The notes below the pieces were generated by a model. It ran no database searches. It was not told where the DNA came from and worked only from the letters and a program-made list of their open reading frames with translations. 64,000 bases of DNA from Candidatus Helarchaeota archaeon (GTDB taxonomy: Archaea; Asgardarchaeota; Lokiarchaeia; Helarchaeales; RDOG01): contig JALGVI010000017.1 of assembly GCA_029838215.1 (NCBI GenBank), forward strand, positions 1-64,000. The letters run 5' to 3'. A program made the position numbers and the translations under genes. Shown piece after piece: positions 43,686-53,445 of the stretch. The stretch's first letter is position 1. Each line of letters starts with the position of its first letter.

Positions 43686-45883
43686 CTGATTTCCTCTCGT
43701 ACAAGCGGCTTCTCGTTGAAATCACGCACATTTTTTGTTGTTTTAAAAAAAACACACATTTTTTTATTAATTGAGCTAAGTTCTGTAGTATTATTAATTC
43801 TAAATGAATTAAATATCGTTTTAAGTTCGTTAATTTCCCAAAGAAATAACTTAGGAGTAATGATTTCTAAACAGGATTCCCTTATTTTATTTACAATTGA
43901 AGAAATATCATAAAATTCTTCCCATGATGAAAAATCTGAAATTAAATCATCTTTTAATGGGTCTCTATGAAAAAGTGTGTTAATCTTTATTTCTCCTGTC
44001 CTCTCCATTTTTGCAACTTCATCAATTTTGATTACTCTTCTCCCTAAATCTGTTTTTCCCATTTGGATGATTAAATCGATGTTACCAATGGCGGTTTTAG
44101 GAATTTGCTCATCTTCTAGCCAACGTTCAATGATTAAGTTGGAATTTGTTCCATGACAAGTTCCAAGACAACTTTGTAATCCTACCTTTAATAAAAAAAA
44201 GAAAGCATGAATAGTTTCTGTATGGATTAATTCACCGATGATAACAATGTCAGGAGTTCGATGTAATGTCTCACGAACTTGATAGCTTTTAGTGGTTTCT
44301 TCATGTACGTGATCCCTGCGTGATAATTTAAATCTCATTTGGTGTTTTCCGTACAAAAATTGGGGAAGGCTTTCTACAACATCTTCAATATATATTTTTC
44401 TCCATGAAGAAGGTGTTAAGAAGTCAAGAGCGTTCAACAAGGTCGTTTTTCCTGAACCTGGTTCTCCGATGATAATAATGCTTCGCTTGTGAAACAGGAA
44501 AAAACAAACAAGAGCAAGCGATTCAGCATTAATCGTCCTTGATTTTAAGAGTTCGGTAATGGAAAATACTTTTCTCCGTAATTTTCGAACTGTAAAGTTT
44601 ACCTTATCTACAGCCAGAGGGCTTACATTCATTTCTACACGAATTTGAAAGAAATCAGTTAAAATTTCAGTTTTTAATGACGGTTTTTCCTCATTTAATG
44701 ATAAATTACTTTCCGCCCTTAATCTAGTTCGAAAGTTTTTTATTTCGTCAAAATCGAGATAAAGATTTGTTTTACATCTGCCCCACTTCTCATGATCTAG
44801 ATATAAGGCTGTTCCAGGGCCATCAAAATAGATCTCCTCAATATTTTGATCTAAAAATAATGGAAGTAGCTTATTTAGACCGATTGATTCAAAACAAATT
44901 AGATGCTGGAATCGTTCTTCACGTTCATGAGGTAACAAATCAAAATTGATTAAAATGGATTTAACTGCTTTCATGCGGTTCTTTAAAAGTCTATTAAAAT
45001 TTAAAATTGAACGTTTTTCAACTTGCAACATATTCGAATCTTGGAGATTCGTTAACATCTTGGATATTCTCTGCTTTTGATTTGAATTTAAATCAAAATA
45101 TCTTTTAATCTCATATTCTTTTTCAAGTGAATTGCTCTCATAGATTGAAATCACATAAGGTCCAACATTATATTGTTCATTGAGAATTTTTTTGTTAGAT
45201 TGTTTATTTATTGTTTCTATGTCTTGCCTTCTATGTCCTGTCGAAGGTGGAAGGTAAATTTCGAGGAATTCGGCAAATTTGATGCTGGGATCTTTTTTAA
45301 AAAAAGCGTAATAATCCTGAATTAATTTCAACTTTTCTAATTCTTTTTTTACATACTGTAGAAATTCAATATATTTATATGAGCAGCGTTTACAATTTAT
45401 ATCGGATTTTTTAATTAGCTCTTGTTCCTTTTTGATTTCATATGAAACGTCAAAAAGCGTTTTTAATGGATTATTCAAGAATTCTGCAAATCCATAAATA
45501 TCCTTAAAATTTAATTTCAAAAAAAATATCCGTTTTTGCTTACAAGAATAATTTTTTGAGCAATTTATATCCACTAATGAAACGGTCATTATCCTTTCTT
45601 CAATTCTTTTTGCTATTCTAACCAAATTTTTGAATTTTTTTGTTTTATTTTCATTTATATGAATTGTCTGATCAGGCTTTTCTATGAATATGTCATCAAA
45701 TTCATATTCGTTTTCCTTAATTATTTTCAAGATTTCCTTAAAACACGGAGCAAGAACGGCATCCCTGCCTTGATTTTGACATTGATTTTCACAATATATG
45801 AATAATCGGTTGATTTTTTTTGTTACGTTATTATTTTCCACATTTTCCAACAAGATTGGTTGAAATTTATGGGAACAATTCAT
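43682..45883 (-). CDS. Type II/IV secretion system ATPase (ArlI/TadA/PilB-like)
   Basis: 733 residues. The C-terminal half is the secretion ATPase domain: Walker A GEPGSGKTT (about residue 474), Asp-box IYIEDVVESLP, Walker-B-like DIVIIGELIHTE, and the His box region GTCHGTNSN. The N-terminal half is long and has Cys clusters (CENQCQ, CKRC), resembling N-terminal domains of archaeal pilus ATPases only loosely. Drives filament assembly or secretion from the cytoplasmic face. First gene of the operon. Confidence 0.87.
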   Translation of the reverse strand: MNCSHKFQPILLENVENNNVTKKINRLFIYCENQCQNQGRDAVLAPCFKEILKIIKENEYEFDDIFIEKPDQTIHINENKTKKFKNLVRIAKRIEERIMTVSLVDINCSKNYSCKQKRIFFLKLNFKDIYGFAEFLNNPLKTLFDVSYEIKKEQELIKKSDINCKRCSYKYIEFLQYVKKELEKLKLIQDYYAFFKKDPSIKFAEFLEIYLPPSTGHRRQDIETINKQSNKKILNEQYNVGPYVISIYESNSLEKEYEIKRYFDLNSNQKQRISKMLTNLQDSNMLQVEKRSILNFNRLLKNRMKAVKSILINFDLLPHEREERFQHLICFESIGLNKLLPLFLDQNIEEIYFDGPGTALYLDHEKWGRCKTNLYLDFDEIKNFRTRLRAESNLSLNEEKPSLKTEILTDFFQIRVEMNVSPLAVDKVNFTVRKLRRKVFSITELLKSRTINAESLALVCFFLFHKRSIIIIGEPGSGKTTLLNALDFLTPSSWRKIYIEDVVESLPQFLYGKHQMRFKLSRRDHVHEETTKSYQVRETLHRTPDIVIIGELIHTETIHAFFFLLKVGLQSCLGTCHGTNSNLIIERWLEDEQIPKTAIGNIDLIIQMGKTDLGRRVIKIDEVAKMERTGEIKINTLFHRDPLKDDLISDFSSWEEFYDISSIVNKIRESCLEIITPKLFLWEINELKTIFNSFRINNTTELSSINKKMCVFFKTTKNVRDFNEKPLVREEIS

Positions 45884-46193
45884 ATTGAATTCCCTTTTTC
45901 TTCCTAAATTTTAAATAAATTTATAAACGAGTAATTCATGCGAAAAATTTCGATTTTTTTTATTTGAAAGATTTGTCTAATTAAAGGATTCACGTGGTTA
46001 TGTAAATCCTATCCAATTTTCGAGTTTCAGGGATGAATGATAAGATCCTATCTAAACTTCTTCTCGAACGATATTTAAACACAACAAACAAAATTCAAAC
46101 AAGGAAAAAAACAATATTTGTGAAGAAGTAAACAATCAAATTTTTAATCCAAATTTGTTTCTACTAAATAAGAAAAAATGGAAATATAACATT

Positions 46194-47789
46194 ATGTTCA
46201 TTCCAACTCATAACTTGAATTCTATCGAAACGGATATTCTTGTAATTGGGAGTGGTATTGCTGGACTTTTTTTTTCCATCAAGGCTTCCAGATTCGCAAA
46301 TATCATAATTATCACAAAACGAGAAAAAGAAGAAGCCAACACACAATATGCGCAAGGAGGCATTGCAAGTGTCACTACTTCAGATGATTCTTTCGAAGAT
46401 CACGTGAGAGATACGTTGATTGCAGGAGATGGTTTATGTAGCCGCCCTGTTGTTGAAGAAGTTGTGGAAAAAGGACCTGAAATGATCGAAGAATTAATCG
46501 GATTGGGTGTGAAATTTTCGAAGAAACCTGTTGGGAAAGGATATGATTTAGGTATTGAAGGAGGTCATTCAAAAAGAAGGGTTTTTCATGCTGCAGATAT
46601 GACTGGAAAAGAAGTTCAAACAGTATTATTAAATCGAATAATGGAAAAAGAAAATGTAAGAATACTAGAATATCATATTGCAATCGATTTAGTATGCCAA
46701 AATGGAAAATGTATCGGAGCTTATGTCTTAGATATAAAAAATAAAAAAGTTATTAACGTATCTGCAAAGATAACAGTTTTGGCTACTGGTGGGGCAGGAA
46801 AAGTATACCTTTATACCAGTAATCCTGATATTGCGACAGGGGACGGCATTGCGATGGCATATAGAGCTGGTGCAACCATTCTTAATATGGAATTTTTTCA
46901 ATTCCATCCAACTTGCTTATACCACCCTTATGCGAAATCTTTTCTGATCTCTGAAGCGCTTCGAGGGGAAGGAGCAGTTTTGAAAGACAAAAATGGTAAG
47001 GAATTTATGATTAATTATCACAAACAAAAAAGTCTGGCCCCTCGTGATATCGTAGCACGCGCTATAGATAATGAATTAAAGAAGAGCGGGGATGATTGCG
47101 TCTTTCTGGACATTAGTTTTAAAAATCCTGATTTTATTAAAAAAAGATTTCCTGGAATCTACAAGAAATGTTTAAATTTTGGGATTGATATCACAAAGGA
47201 TCCCATACCTGTTGTTCCTGCTGCTCATTATTCATGTGGTGGTATTAAGGCTACCCTTGATGGTCAAACCGACATTCAAAACCTACTTGCGATTGGAGAA
47301 GTAACATGTACTGGACTTCATGGGGCAAACCGATTAGCGAGCAACTCACTTCTAGAAGGACTTGTAAGTTCTTTTAAAGCATCAGAAAAATGCAGGTTAC
47401 TTTTGAGATTCGATATAAAAAATCAGAGATTTGCATGTTGGGAATCAGGTAATGCAGTGGATAGTAATGAAGCGGTTATCATTTCTCAAAATTGGGACGA
47501 AATTAGAAGATTTATGTGGAATTACGTGGGAATTGTCCGTACAGATAAGCGTCTAGAACGAGCAAAAAAAAGAATAGTAATGTTACGAGATGAAATTAAT
47601 GAATATTACTGGGACTTTATTGTTACTTCAGATTTAATAGAATTACGAAATCTCGCAACAGTGGCGGAGATCATAATCGATTCAGCATTATTAAGGAAGG
47701 AAAGCAGAGGAATTCATTATAATCTCGATCATCTCGAAAAGATCGAGCCGAGAAATACGGAAATAAGAAAAAAACGCACTTGGGTTTAG
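46194..47789 (+). CDS. nadB: L-aspartate oxidase
   Basis: FAD-dependent oxidation of L-aspartate to iminoaspartate, the first step of de novo NAD synthesis. N-terminal dinucleotide motif ILVIGSGIAGLF, then NTQYAQGGIA, the FAD segments TGGAGKVY and SEALRGEGA, the substrate-side AHYSCGGI, LHGANRLASNSLLEGLV, and a C-terminal helical domain. Length about 531 is normal. I prefer ATG at 46194; ATG at 46155 would add 13 residues with no family support. Ends 10 bases inside the start of cofE. nadA and nadC are not in the window. Confidence 0.93.
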   Translation: MFIPTHNLNSIETDILVIGSGIAGLFFSIKASRFANIIIITKREKEEANTQYAQGGIASVTTSDDSFEDHVRDTLIAGDGLCSRPVVEEVVEKGPEMIEELIGLGVKFSKKPVGKGYDLGIEGGHSKRRVFHAADMTGKEVQTVLLNRIMEKENVRILEYHIAIDLVCQNGKCIGAYVLDIKNKKVINVSAKITVLATGGAGKVYLYTSNPDIATGDGIAMAYRAGATILNMEFFQFHPTCLYHPYAKSFLISEALRGEGAVLKDKNGKEFMINYHKQKSLAPRDIVARAIDNELKKSGDDCVFLDISFKNPDFIKKRFPGIYKKCLNFGIDITKDPIPVVPAAHYSCGGIKATLDGQTDIQNLLAIGEVTCTGLHGANRLASNSLLEGLVSSFKASEKCRLLLRFDIKNQRFACWESGNAVDSNEAVIISQNWDEIRRFMWNYVGIVRTDKRLERAKKRIVMLRDEINEYYWDFIVTSDLIELRNLATVAEIIIDSALLRKESRGIHYNLDHLEKIEPRNTEIRKKRTWV

Positions 47790-48580
47790 TATTCTTGAAC
47801 TTGATTAACGAGGGTATTGCTATCGAAATCAGAATATTAGCCATCTCTTCAATTCCATTGATCGAAAAAAAAATCGGTCTTCCTACTCTTTCACGATTAA
47901 TTTTTGAAGCAATAAACCGCCAAGCAAATCTATCTAATGGTGACATTATTATAATTGCTCAAACGATAATTTCAAAAGCGGAAGGCCGAATATTCGATCT
48001 CAATGAATTTAAAGTAACAAGTGAAGCCGAAAAATTAGCAAAAGAGCTAAAAAAAGATCCTCGATTAATTGCTGCTATCTTGAGTGAATCCAAGCAAGTC
48101 TTAAAAAAAACGGATAAATCATTGATTGTAGAATTAAATTCTGGTCTAATCTGTGCTAATGCTGGAGTTGATCAATCCAATTCTGGAAAGAATAAGGTTA
48201 CCCTACTTCCAAAAGATCCTGATGGGAGTGCTCTGACAATTAAAAAAGAGATTAAAAAGATTTCGGGAAAATCCGTTGGAATCATCATTTCCGATACTCA
48301 AGGACGTGTGCTTCGAGAAGGTGCTGTAAACATTGGTCTTGGATTTTCTGGATTCAAGAATGGTATCTTGCATTATGAAGGAAAAACCGATCTTTTTGGT
48401 TTTAAACTTAAAACAACAGAAATCAACATCATTGATGAATTGGCATCAGCTGCAGAACTTTTGATGGGTGAAGCAAATGAAGGTATTCCTGTCGTTCTTA
48501 TTAAAGGATATAACTTTGAACCGGGTTATGATTCATCCAAATCTCTAATAAGAAATAGAAATAATCAATTATTCAAGTAA
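47780..48580 (+). CDS. cofE: F420-0:gamma-glutamyl ligase (CofE)
   Basis: Adds glutamate residues to coenzyme F420 using GTP. Segments match the family: DIIIIAQTIISKAEGR, GLICANAGVDQSN, LLPKDPDGSA, VGIIISDTQGRVLREGAVNIGLGFSG (quoted in part), and TEINIIDELASAAELLMGEA. Length 266 is usual for the archaeal single-domain form. The start is uncertain: TTG at 47780 overlaps nadB by 10 bases, and two later TTG codons are in frame; the family usually begins near EIRILAI. Same strand and almost certainly same operon as nadB. Confidence 0.9.
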   Translation: MGLVFLNLINEGIAIEIRILAISSIPLIEKKIGLPTLSRLIFEAINRQANLSNGDIIIIAQTIISKAEGRIFDLNEFKVTSEAEKLAKELKKDPRLIAAILSESKQVLKKTDKSLIVELNSGLICANAGVDQSNSGKNKVTLLPKDPDGSALTIKKEIKKISGKSVGIIISDTQGRVLREGAVNIGLGFSGFKNGILHYEGKTDLFGFKLKTTEINIIDELASAAELLMGEANEGIPVVLIKGYNFEPGYDSSKSLIRNRNNQLFK

Positions 48581-48602
48581 GGAAAGAGTTATCTTAATTT
48601 CT

Positions 48603-49112
48603 ATGAGTTTTATTTTGATTAATAATTGGAGAATTAATGTATTGCATCCTGAAAAAGCAACTAAATCAAAAAAAAGTGATGAAGAAGACTATAAGTACTT
48701 AGCAATTGTAAAAAAAGGCATGAAACGAATAAAAGAAGTAAAAAAGAAATATGTAGAAGAATTGAGAACATATAATGAATTGCTCAAAGAAAATAAAAAT
48801 CTATTTTTACGACCTACCTATGTGAATCGAGGTAAAAAAGTCTATTATTATTGGTACAGGTATATCTGGGATCCTATAAAAAAAAAGACGATCCAAGTAT
48901 ATGTTGGAAAACGTAAATTGAACGAAGATGAAGATTTACCTGATCCTCCTCAATACCCTTTGAAGGATCTGGAATTCGAGACTTTAGACAATAAAGAAGA
49001 CATTGTAATTTCGCGAGAAGATTACTATAAATTTAAAGAATTATTTGAAGGTCTCGAAGTAAGTTTCAATGTGAAAGAGCTAATTAAATCCGACAGAATA
49101 CCTCTTATTTAA
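48603..49112 (+). CDS. Hypothetical protein, charged
   Basis: 169 residues, Lys/Glu-rich, with a helical part followed by a distinct block RGKKVYYYWYRYIWDPIKKKT and IQVYVGK, a pattern seen in DUF6788-like and transposon-associated proteins that read out nucleic acids; this similarity is loose. It lies 22 bases after cofE on the same strand. No insertion-sequence ends or repeats flank it, so I do not call a mobile element. Confidence 0.5.
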   Translation: MSFILINNWRINVLHPEKATKSKKSDEEDYKYLAIVKKGMKRIKEVKKKYVEELRTYNELLKENKNLFLRPTYVNRGKKVYYYWYRYIWDPIKKKTIQVYVGKRKLNEDEDLPDPPQYPLKDLEFETLDNKEDIVISREDYYKFKELFEGLEVSFNVKELIKSDRIPLI

Positions 49113-49143
49113 TCATCTATGGATTTTATATCGGTGCAGAAAA

Positions 49144-49950
49144 ATGCGTAAGATTAACATGGAAAGAATCAAAGTATTCATTTTTGATCTTGATGGCGTG
49201 GTCTATTTAGGAAATCAGTTAGTACCACGAGCTGATGAAGTAATTGATAAAATCAACAAATTAGGAAAAAAAGTCTATTTTCTGACCAATAATTCTACCA
49301 GAACTCGAAATGAATATGTGAAAAAGTTGAAAAATTTAGGAATAAAAGCCATTCCCGATATTATTATGACGAGTGCTCGAGCCACGGCCATCTATTTATC
49401 ACAAATAAAGAACCACGCAAATGTTTTTGTCATTGGAGAAAAAGGTCTCCAAAAAGAGCTAACTACTTCAGGATTTAAGGTCACTAACAAAAATGATACT
49501 CAGTCTTTGGTTGATTTTGTAGTAGTAGGGCTCGATCGATTTTTTGATTATGAAAAATTAACATTTGCTCTTCATCACGTCATTAAAGGCGCAGAATTCA
49601 TTGCAACAAATGATGATGCTTCATTACCCACTGAAACATTACCGTTGCCAGGCGCAGGAAGTATGGTCGCCGCCCTAACAGCCTGTACCTCCAAAAAACC
49701 AAAAATTATTATAGGGAAACCAAATCCATTTGGAATCAATTTAATTCTTCAACAAGAAAATTGTTCTCCTACTCAGTCTGTAATGATTGGAGACCGAATT
49801 TCGACTGATATCCAAGCTGGAAAAAAAGCAGGAACATCAACCATCTTGGTTAAAACGGGAGCAGGGTTAGAAGAACTTGCCAAGTATAATAATACGAAAA
49901 ACATGGATTTGATTATAGATTCTATCAAAGATCTTGAAAAATTCCTGTAA
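49144..49950 (+). CDS. HAD-superfamily phosphatase, NagD-like (HAD-IIA)
   Basis: 268 residues. Motif I FIFDLDGVVYLG with the nucleophile Asp, motif II FLTNNS, motif III Lys in IIGKPNPFG, and motif IV MIGDRISTDIQAG. A C2 cap between motifs II and III (VVVGLDRFFDYEKL) places it in the HAD-IIA branch of 4-nitrophenylphosphatase, phosphoglycolate and NagD-like nucleotidases. Physiological substrate not evident. GGTG precedes the ATG. Confidence 0.9.
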   Translation: MRKINMERIKVFIFDLDGVVYLGNQLVPRADEVIDKINKLGKKVYFLTNNSTRTRNEYVKKLKNLGIKAIPDIIMTSARATAIYLSQIKNHANVFVIGEKGLQKELTTSGFKVTNKNDTQSLVDFVVVGLDRFFDYEKLTFALHHVIKGAEFIATNDDASLPTETLPLPGAGSMVAALTACTSKKPKIIIGKPNPFGINLILQQENCSPTQSVMIGDRISTDIQAGKKAGTSTILVKTGAGLEELAKYNNTKNMDLIIDSIKDLEKFL

Positions 49951-49985
49951 ACTTTTTAATTATGTTAATTAACATGGTGTATTTC

Positions 49986-50360
49986 TTAATGGCTTAAGAG
50001 ATCATCAATTCTTTTTGCCATCCGTTCAATAATTAGTAATGTGATTCCAAAGGAACGTTTCAGAGTTATCGTTAGGATTAATGCTTCTTCTCCTGCTTCA
50101 ACAAGGATGACACTATAAGGTCCCGATTCCAGAATGAATTTATCAGGAGATTTATTAAAAAGTTCAAATATTACACGATCTCCCAACATTGCCATCTGAG
50201 ATGCCATACCAGCAAGTAATTCTTCATTATATCCATTTTCAAGTGCATTTGCAATAATTAATCCATCCCTAGATACGATTGTAATGGCAAGAATATCCTG
50301 ACTTTTTTCGAGTACTTCACGGAGCATGTTGTTTAGAGAACTTGACATATCCGATACCAA
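49986..50360 (-). CDS. Roadblock/LC7 domain protein
   Basis: 124 residues, one roadblock domain spanning nearly the whole protein: helix, then ILAITIVSRDGLIIANAL, a helix with AGMASQMAMLGDR, the strand FILESGPYSVILVEAGEEALILTIT (quoted in pieces) and a final helix. Single-domain roadblock proteins act as GTPase regulators or scaffold dimers. TTG at 50360 with AAGGTGG upstream is the likely start; ATG at 50348 is an alternative. No GTPase gene is adjacent, so its partner is one of the distant ones. Confidence 0.88.
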   Translation of the reverse strand: MVSDMSSSLNNMLREVLEKSQDILAITIVSRDGLIIANALENGYNEELLAGMASQMAMLGDRVIFELFNKSPDKFILESGPYSVILVEAGEEALILTITLKRSFGITLLIIERMAKRIDDLLSH

Positions 50361-50511
50361 GAGAACAATCCACCTTTAGCAATATATGAGCTAAAGATGA
50401 TTCTAAATTCTCGAATTTAAACCAAACAAAAAATCTTGTCTCGTGCATGGAAAATTTTATTTATTTCTCTTCAGTTGTTTAAAAACCAGAAATTCGAATG
50501 AGGATGAGCAA

Positions 50512-51147
50512 ATGATCGAATTAATATACAAAATGAAATACAAGGACGTGCAGATTCAAGTTATAAAAGGTAAAATTTCAAACCTACAAGTTGATGCCAT
50601 AATGTGTCCCACTAATTCTTACCTAAGAATGGAAGCTGATGTTGCAAAATTTTTGAAAGAAATTGGTGGTTCAGAAATCGAAACTGAAGCATTGAACTTT
50701 TTAGAAAATTACAAAGATTATTCTTACTTGAAAGACTTTGAAGGTAGCTGTCCCATTGGAACTGCCGTTATTACGAGCGCAGGCAAATTAATCCCAAATA
50801 TAAAATATGTTATTCATACCCCCGTAATTAATGAATCTGGAGAACAAACAAAAAGAACTCGAATTCTAAGTGCGATCCGGGGAGTAATGCAAAGGGCTTA
50901 CGAAGCTTGGTGGAAACTTGGACTAAACGAAAAGAGTAATCTCTGCGAAAGCATTGCAATTCCGGGATTTAAGATGGGAACCGAACGTCTCTCAAAAGCA
51001 AAGATTTCTAGGGCAATCATCGATGGATTGGTCAATCAATTAAATACATGGTTTGTAAAGGCACCCCTCAAGAAAATAATTCTCATAGATCAAGATGATG
51101 AACTTCTTCAGCAACACATAAAGGTCCTCGAAACCCTTAATGAATAA
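50512..51147 (+). CDS. Macro domain protein
   Basis: ADP-ribose-binding macro domain, about 211 residues. Motifs: QVDAIMCPTNSYLRM (the AINN-like loop), VAKFLKEIGG, CPIGTAVITSAGKLIP and VIHTPV, then a longer loop and SIAIPGFKMG for the second phosphate loop. It may hydrolyse ADP-ribosyl esters or bind ADP-ribose. I chose ATG at 50512 because GAGGATGAG precedes it; 23 extra codons upstream are in frame but look non-coding. The Nudix gene follows after 60 bases, suggesting linked ADP-ribose metabolism. Confidence 0.85.
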   Translation: MIELIYKMKYKDVQIQVIKGKISNLQVDAIMCPTNSYLRMEADVAKFLKEIGGSEIETEALNFLENYKDYSYLKDFEGSCPIGTAVITSAGKLIPNIKYVIHTPVINESGEQTKRTRILSAIRGVMQRAYEAWWKLGLNEKSNLCESIAIPGFKMGTERLSKAKISRAIIDGLVNQLNTWFVKAPLKKIILIDQDDELLQQHIKVLETLNE

Positions 51148-51207
51148 CTCTCCATTCATTTGAATTTTTGTTTTATTAATGAAGGATCAAATCCAATCAG
51201 TTAATAA

Positions 51208-51774
51208 ATGCTTTCAGAATATGTAAGACGTGAAGCAAAATCTCCTCTATTACTTAGAAAAAGAGATACTCAAAACAAGCTATTAAATATCGCTTATGGT
51301 CTCAAAAAACGTCTATTCAAAAAAAGAATACGGAATGCGAAAAGCGTGAGATTAAAATTTAAAAAATATCCCTCTGTTACCGTAGATGCAGTAATCATTG
51401 AAAATGAAAGAATCCTACTTGTCAAGAGAAAATATGATCCTTTTAAAAATTATTGGGCTCTCCCTGGCGGTTTTATAGAACTAGGAGAAACGGTTGAAGC
51501 GGCCTGTATTCGAGAAGTGAAAGAAGAAACAAATCTTGATGTCGAATTTAAATCTTTTTTTGGCACCTATTCTAATCCGAAACGAGATCCTCGTGGGCAC
51601 GTAATAACTGTTGTTTGTTTCTGCAAGAAAATAAATGAAAATCAATTTCCTATGGGATCAGATGATGCAAAGGAAGCCAAATTTATTGGCAAGTCAGAAT
51701 TAAATAAAATAAAAGATAGAATTGCCTTTGATCACTTACAAATAATGACTGATTCGGGATTTTTTCAGCTCTAA
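51208..51774 (+). CDS. Nudix hydrolase
   Basis: 188 residues. After a 60-residue basic N-terminal extension, the Nudix box runs GGFIELGETVEAACIREVKEETNL, with the expected REVKEE catalytic core, preceded by AVIIENERILLVKRK and followed by FFGTYSNPKRDPRGH, a pattern common in ADP-ribose or nucleotide-diphosphate pyrophosphatases. Position just after a macro-domain gene fits ADP-ribose turnover. The N-terminal extension is not typical of the family. Confidence 0.9.
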   Translation: MLSEYVRREAKSPLLLRKRDTQNKLLNIAYGLKKRLFKKRIRNAKSVRLKFKKYPSVTVDAVIIENERILLVKRKYDPFKNYWALPGGFIELGETVEAACIREVKEETNLDVEFKSFFGTYSNPKRDPRGHVITVVCFCKKINENQFPMGSDDAKEAKFIGKSELNKIKDRIAFDHLQIMTDSGFFQL

Positions 51775-51803
51775 TTTTATTAAAAGGATGTGAACTTTCT
51801 TCG

Positions 51804-52502
51804 ATGAATGATTCAAGCGAAAATGAAAAGATCTTAGAAACCATTTCTAAATCATATTATATTTGCAAGGAAAAAGTAGATCGATATGTTGCAAAGACAA
51901 GAATGGAAGAAAAGCGAATAAGAAAAAGCAAAACCGAATCAAATATCCTAAGTAGAAAAGATCTTATTGAATTTAAAGTTAGTTACATCCCATTTCTACT
52001 ACTAGATGGAATGTATGAAATTAAATATTCAAAAAAGAATGTAATAAAAATATCACTTAGGAGTGAAGTTTTCTCCATAACAATAGGCAATTTAACGTTC
52101 AAGAAGACCGAATTACATCAATTAAAAGAAGATTTATTCGAACTAGACTTTATTGAATCAATCATTCAAGAAAATAATGCAAAGATAGCAATTGATGCTC
52201 AAGGAAAGGAAATTAAGGAAAAAGATATTCCTGAATTTCAATTGATAGATAAGAAATTACTTGAAGAAATTCAAAAAAAAGACCAAATTGTAAAAGTTCG
52301 TTATAATGATAAATTCCTTCTTGAAAAGTTAAAATCACGTTTAATAAAAAGACCATTAGACTATGTTAAAATAATAGAAGAGAAAATTTCTATTAGGTAT
52401 TTGATAATTCTCCGAGCACGTTATGAAGGAACATTTGAAATCAATAATAAAAAGAAAACAATGATTATTGATAGCGTGACTGGATCATCAACATTAGAAT
52501 GA
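51804..52502 (+). CDS. Hypothetical protein
   Basis: 232 residues, Lys/Glu/Ile-rich, with a helical N-terminal third (KILETISKSYYICKEKVDRY) and a strand-rich remainder (YEIKYSKKNVIKISLRSEVF, VKVRYNDKFLLEKLK). No catalytic motif, no membrane segment, no family recognised. It follows the Nudix gene by 29 bases on the same strand and is probably in the same transcript. Confidence 0.55.
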   Translation: MNDSSENEKILETISKSYYICKEKVDRYVAKTRMEEKRIRKSKTESNILSRKDLIEFKVSYIPFLLLDGMYEIKYSKKNVIKISLRSEVFSITIGNLTFKKTELHQLKEDLFELDFIESIIQENNAKIAIDAQGKEIKEKDIPEFQLIDKKLLEEIQKKDQIVKVRYNDKFLLEKLKSRLIKRPLDYVKIIEEKISIRYLIILRARYEGTFEINNKKKTMIIDSVTGSSTLE

Positions 52503-52553
52503 GATGAGAGCGTATTTTTTCCATCATTTATTTTAAACTTGGTTTGAATAAAG

Positions 52554-53174
52554 ATGACCTCTAAGTTTAAATGTTTCCAATGCGGACAATGCTGTGTGAT
52601 CAAATATCCCTGCATTTATAGTTTTGAATTGGATAAGGCAAAGAGATTAGCTACTGAGCTTGATGTAGAATTGGGCATAACTCCGTTTAGATTTAAATTT
52701 GATTTAACAAATAAAAATATCATCATTCTCATATATCGATTTAATAAAAGGCCTTGTATTTTTATGCAAAATAATAAATGTATGATCCAAAAGGATAAAT
52801 TCATTGCATGTAGGAAATATCCTATTGCCACATGGTTAGATCTAGGTTTTTTATCATTATTGGGTTTCCATCAAACCTATTTTGATTTTGATCGCACTTG
52901 TACGTTCTTAAAAAGTCAAGAATATGAAATAGATGCTTTAATAAAAGAACCCTTAGAAGAGATTTTTCCTTCAGAATTAAGAGCTTCTAAAGAAGATAGA
53001 GATACATGGATTTCAATGGAAAAAAATCTTCGGCGGATAGCAAAGAATCAAAAATTCAAATTAATCTCAGACATAAAAATGAAGAAAAAGAACAAATTTC
53101 TATATGAAAAAAATCTTAAAGAATGGAATCAACTGTCTTTCGAACAATATATTAAAAAATATGATAATTTATAG
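52554..53174 (+). CDS. YkgJ-family cysteine cluster protein
   Basis: 206 residues. The N-terminal CFQCGQCCVIKYPC and a later CMIQKDKFIACRKYP give the CxxCxxCC-type cluster of YkgJ (UPF0153) proteins, thought to bind a metal or iron-sulphur centre. The C-terminal part is helical and basic. Function not known. It comes 51 bases after the preceding hypothetical gene on the same strand. Confidence 0.78.
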   Translation: MTSKFKCFQCGQCCVIKYPCIYSFELDKAKRLATELDVELGITPFRFKFDLTNKNIIILIYRFNKRPCIFMQNNKCMIQKDKFIACRKYPIATWLDLGFLSLLGFHQTYFDFDRTCTFLKSQEYEIDALIKEPLEEIFPSELRASKEDRDTWISMEKNLRRIAKNQKFKLISDIKMKKKNKFLYEKNLKEWNQLSFEQYIKKYDNL

Positions 53175-53192
53175 TAGGACCAACTATTGTTT

Positions 53193-53399
53193 TCACCCAA
53201 TGCCTAATTGATCAAAAAGGACGTTTATGCTGTTTGAAATCCAATTAAAGATACCAAATATTAATCCTACTAAGATTAATATGACTACAATAGATACTCC
53301 TATCAATAAACCCTCTTCTGTAATTGGAGAAAAGAAGATTTTTACCAATAAATTTGTCATGACCTTTTGTTTTGAATTCTTTAATAATAAGGCATTCAT
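53193..53399 (-). CDS. Small single-pass membrane protein
   Basis: 68 residues with one strong membrane segment (GVSIVVILILVGLIFGIF) preceded by a basic amphipathic stretch. Size and layout recall SecE/Sec61-gamma (amphipathic helix, then one membrane helix), but the family's conserved residues are not clear enough to call it. An in-frame ATG 13 codons later is another start. Convergent with the YkgJ gene. Confidence 0.4.
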   Translation of the reverse strand: MNALLLKNSKQKVMTNLLVKIFFSPITEEGLLIGVSIVVILILVGLIFGIFNWISNSINVLFDQLGIG

Positions 53400-53445
53400 A
53401 CGAAATTCTTTAATTAGAATGGTATATTAACTCCAATTTTTGCCA

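Noticed and set aside
48603-49112. Possible transposon-related gene
   Set aside because: One block resembles transposon-associated proteins, but no terminal inverted repeats, target duplications or transposase are present.
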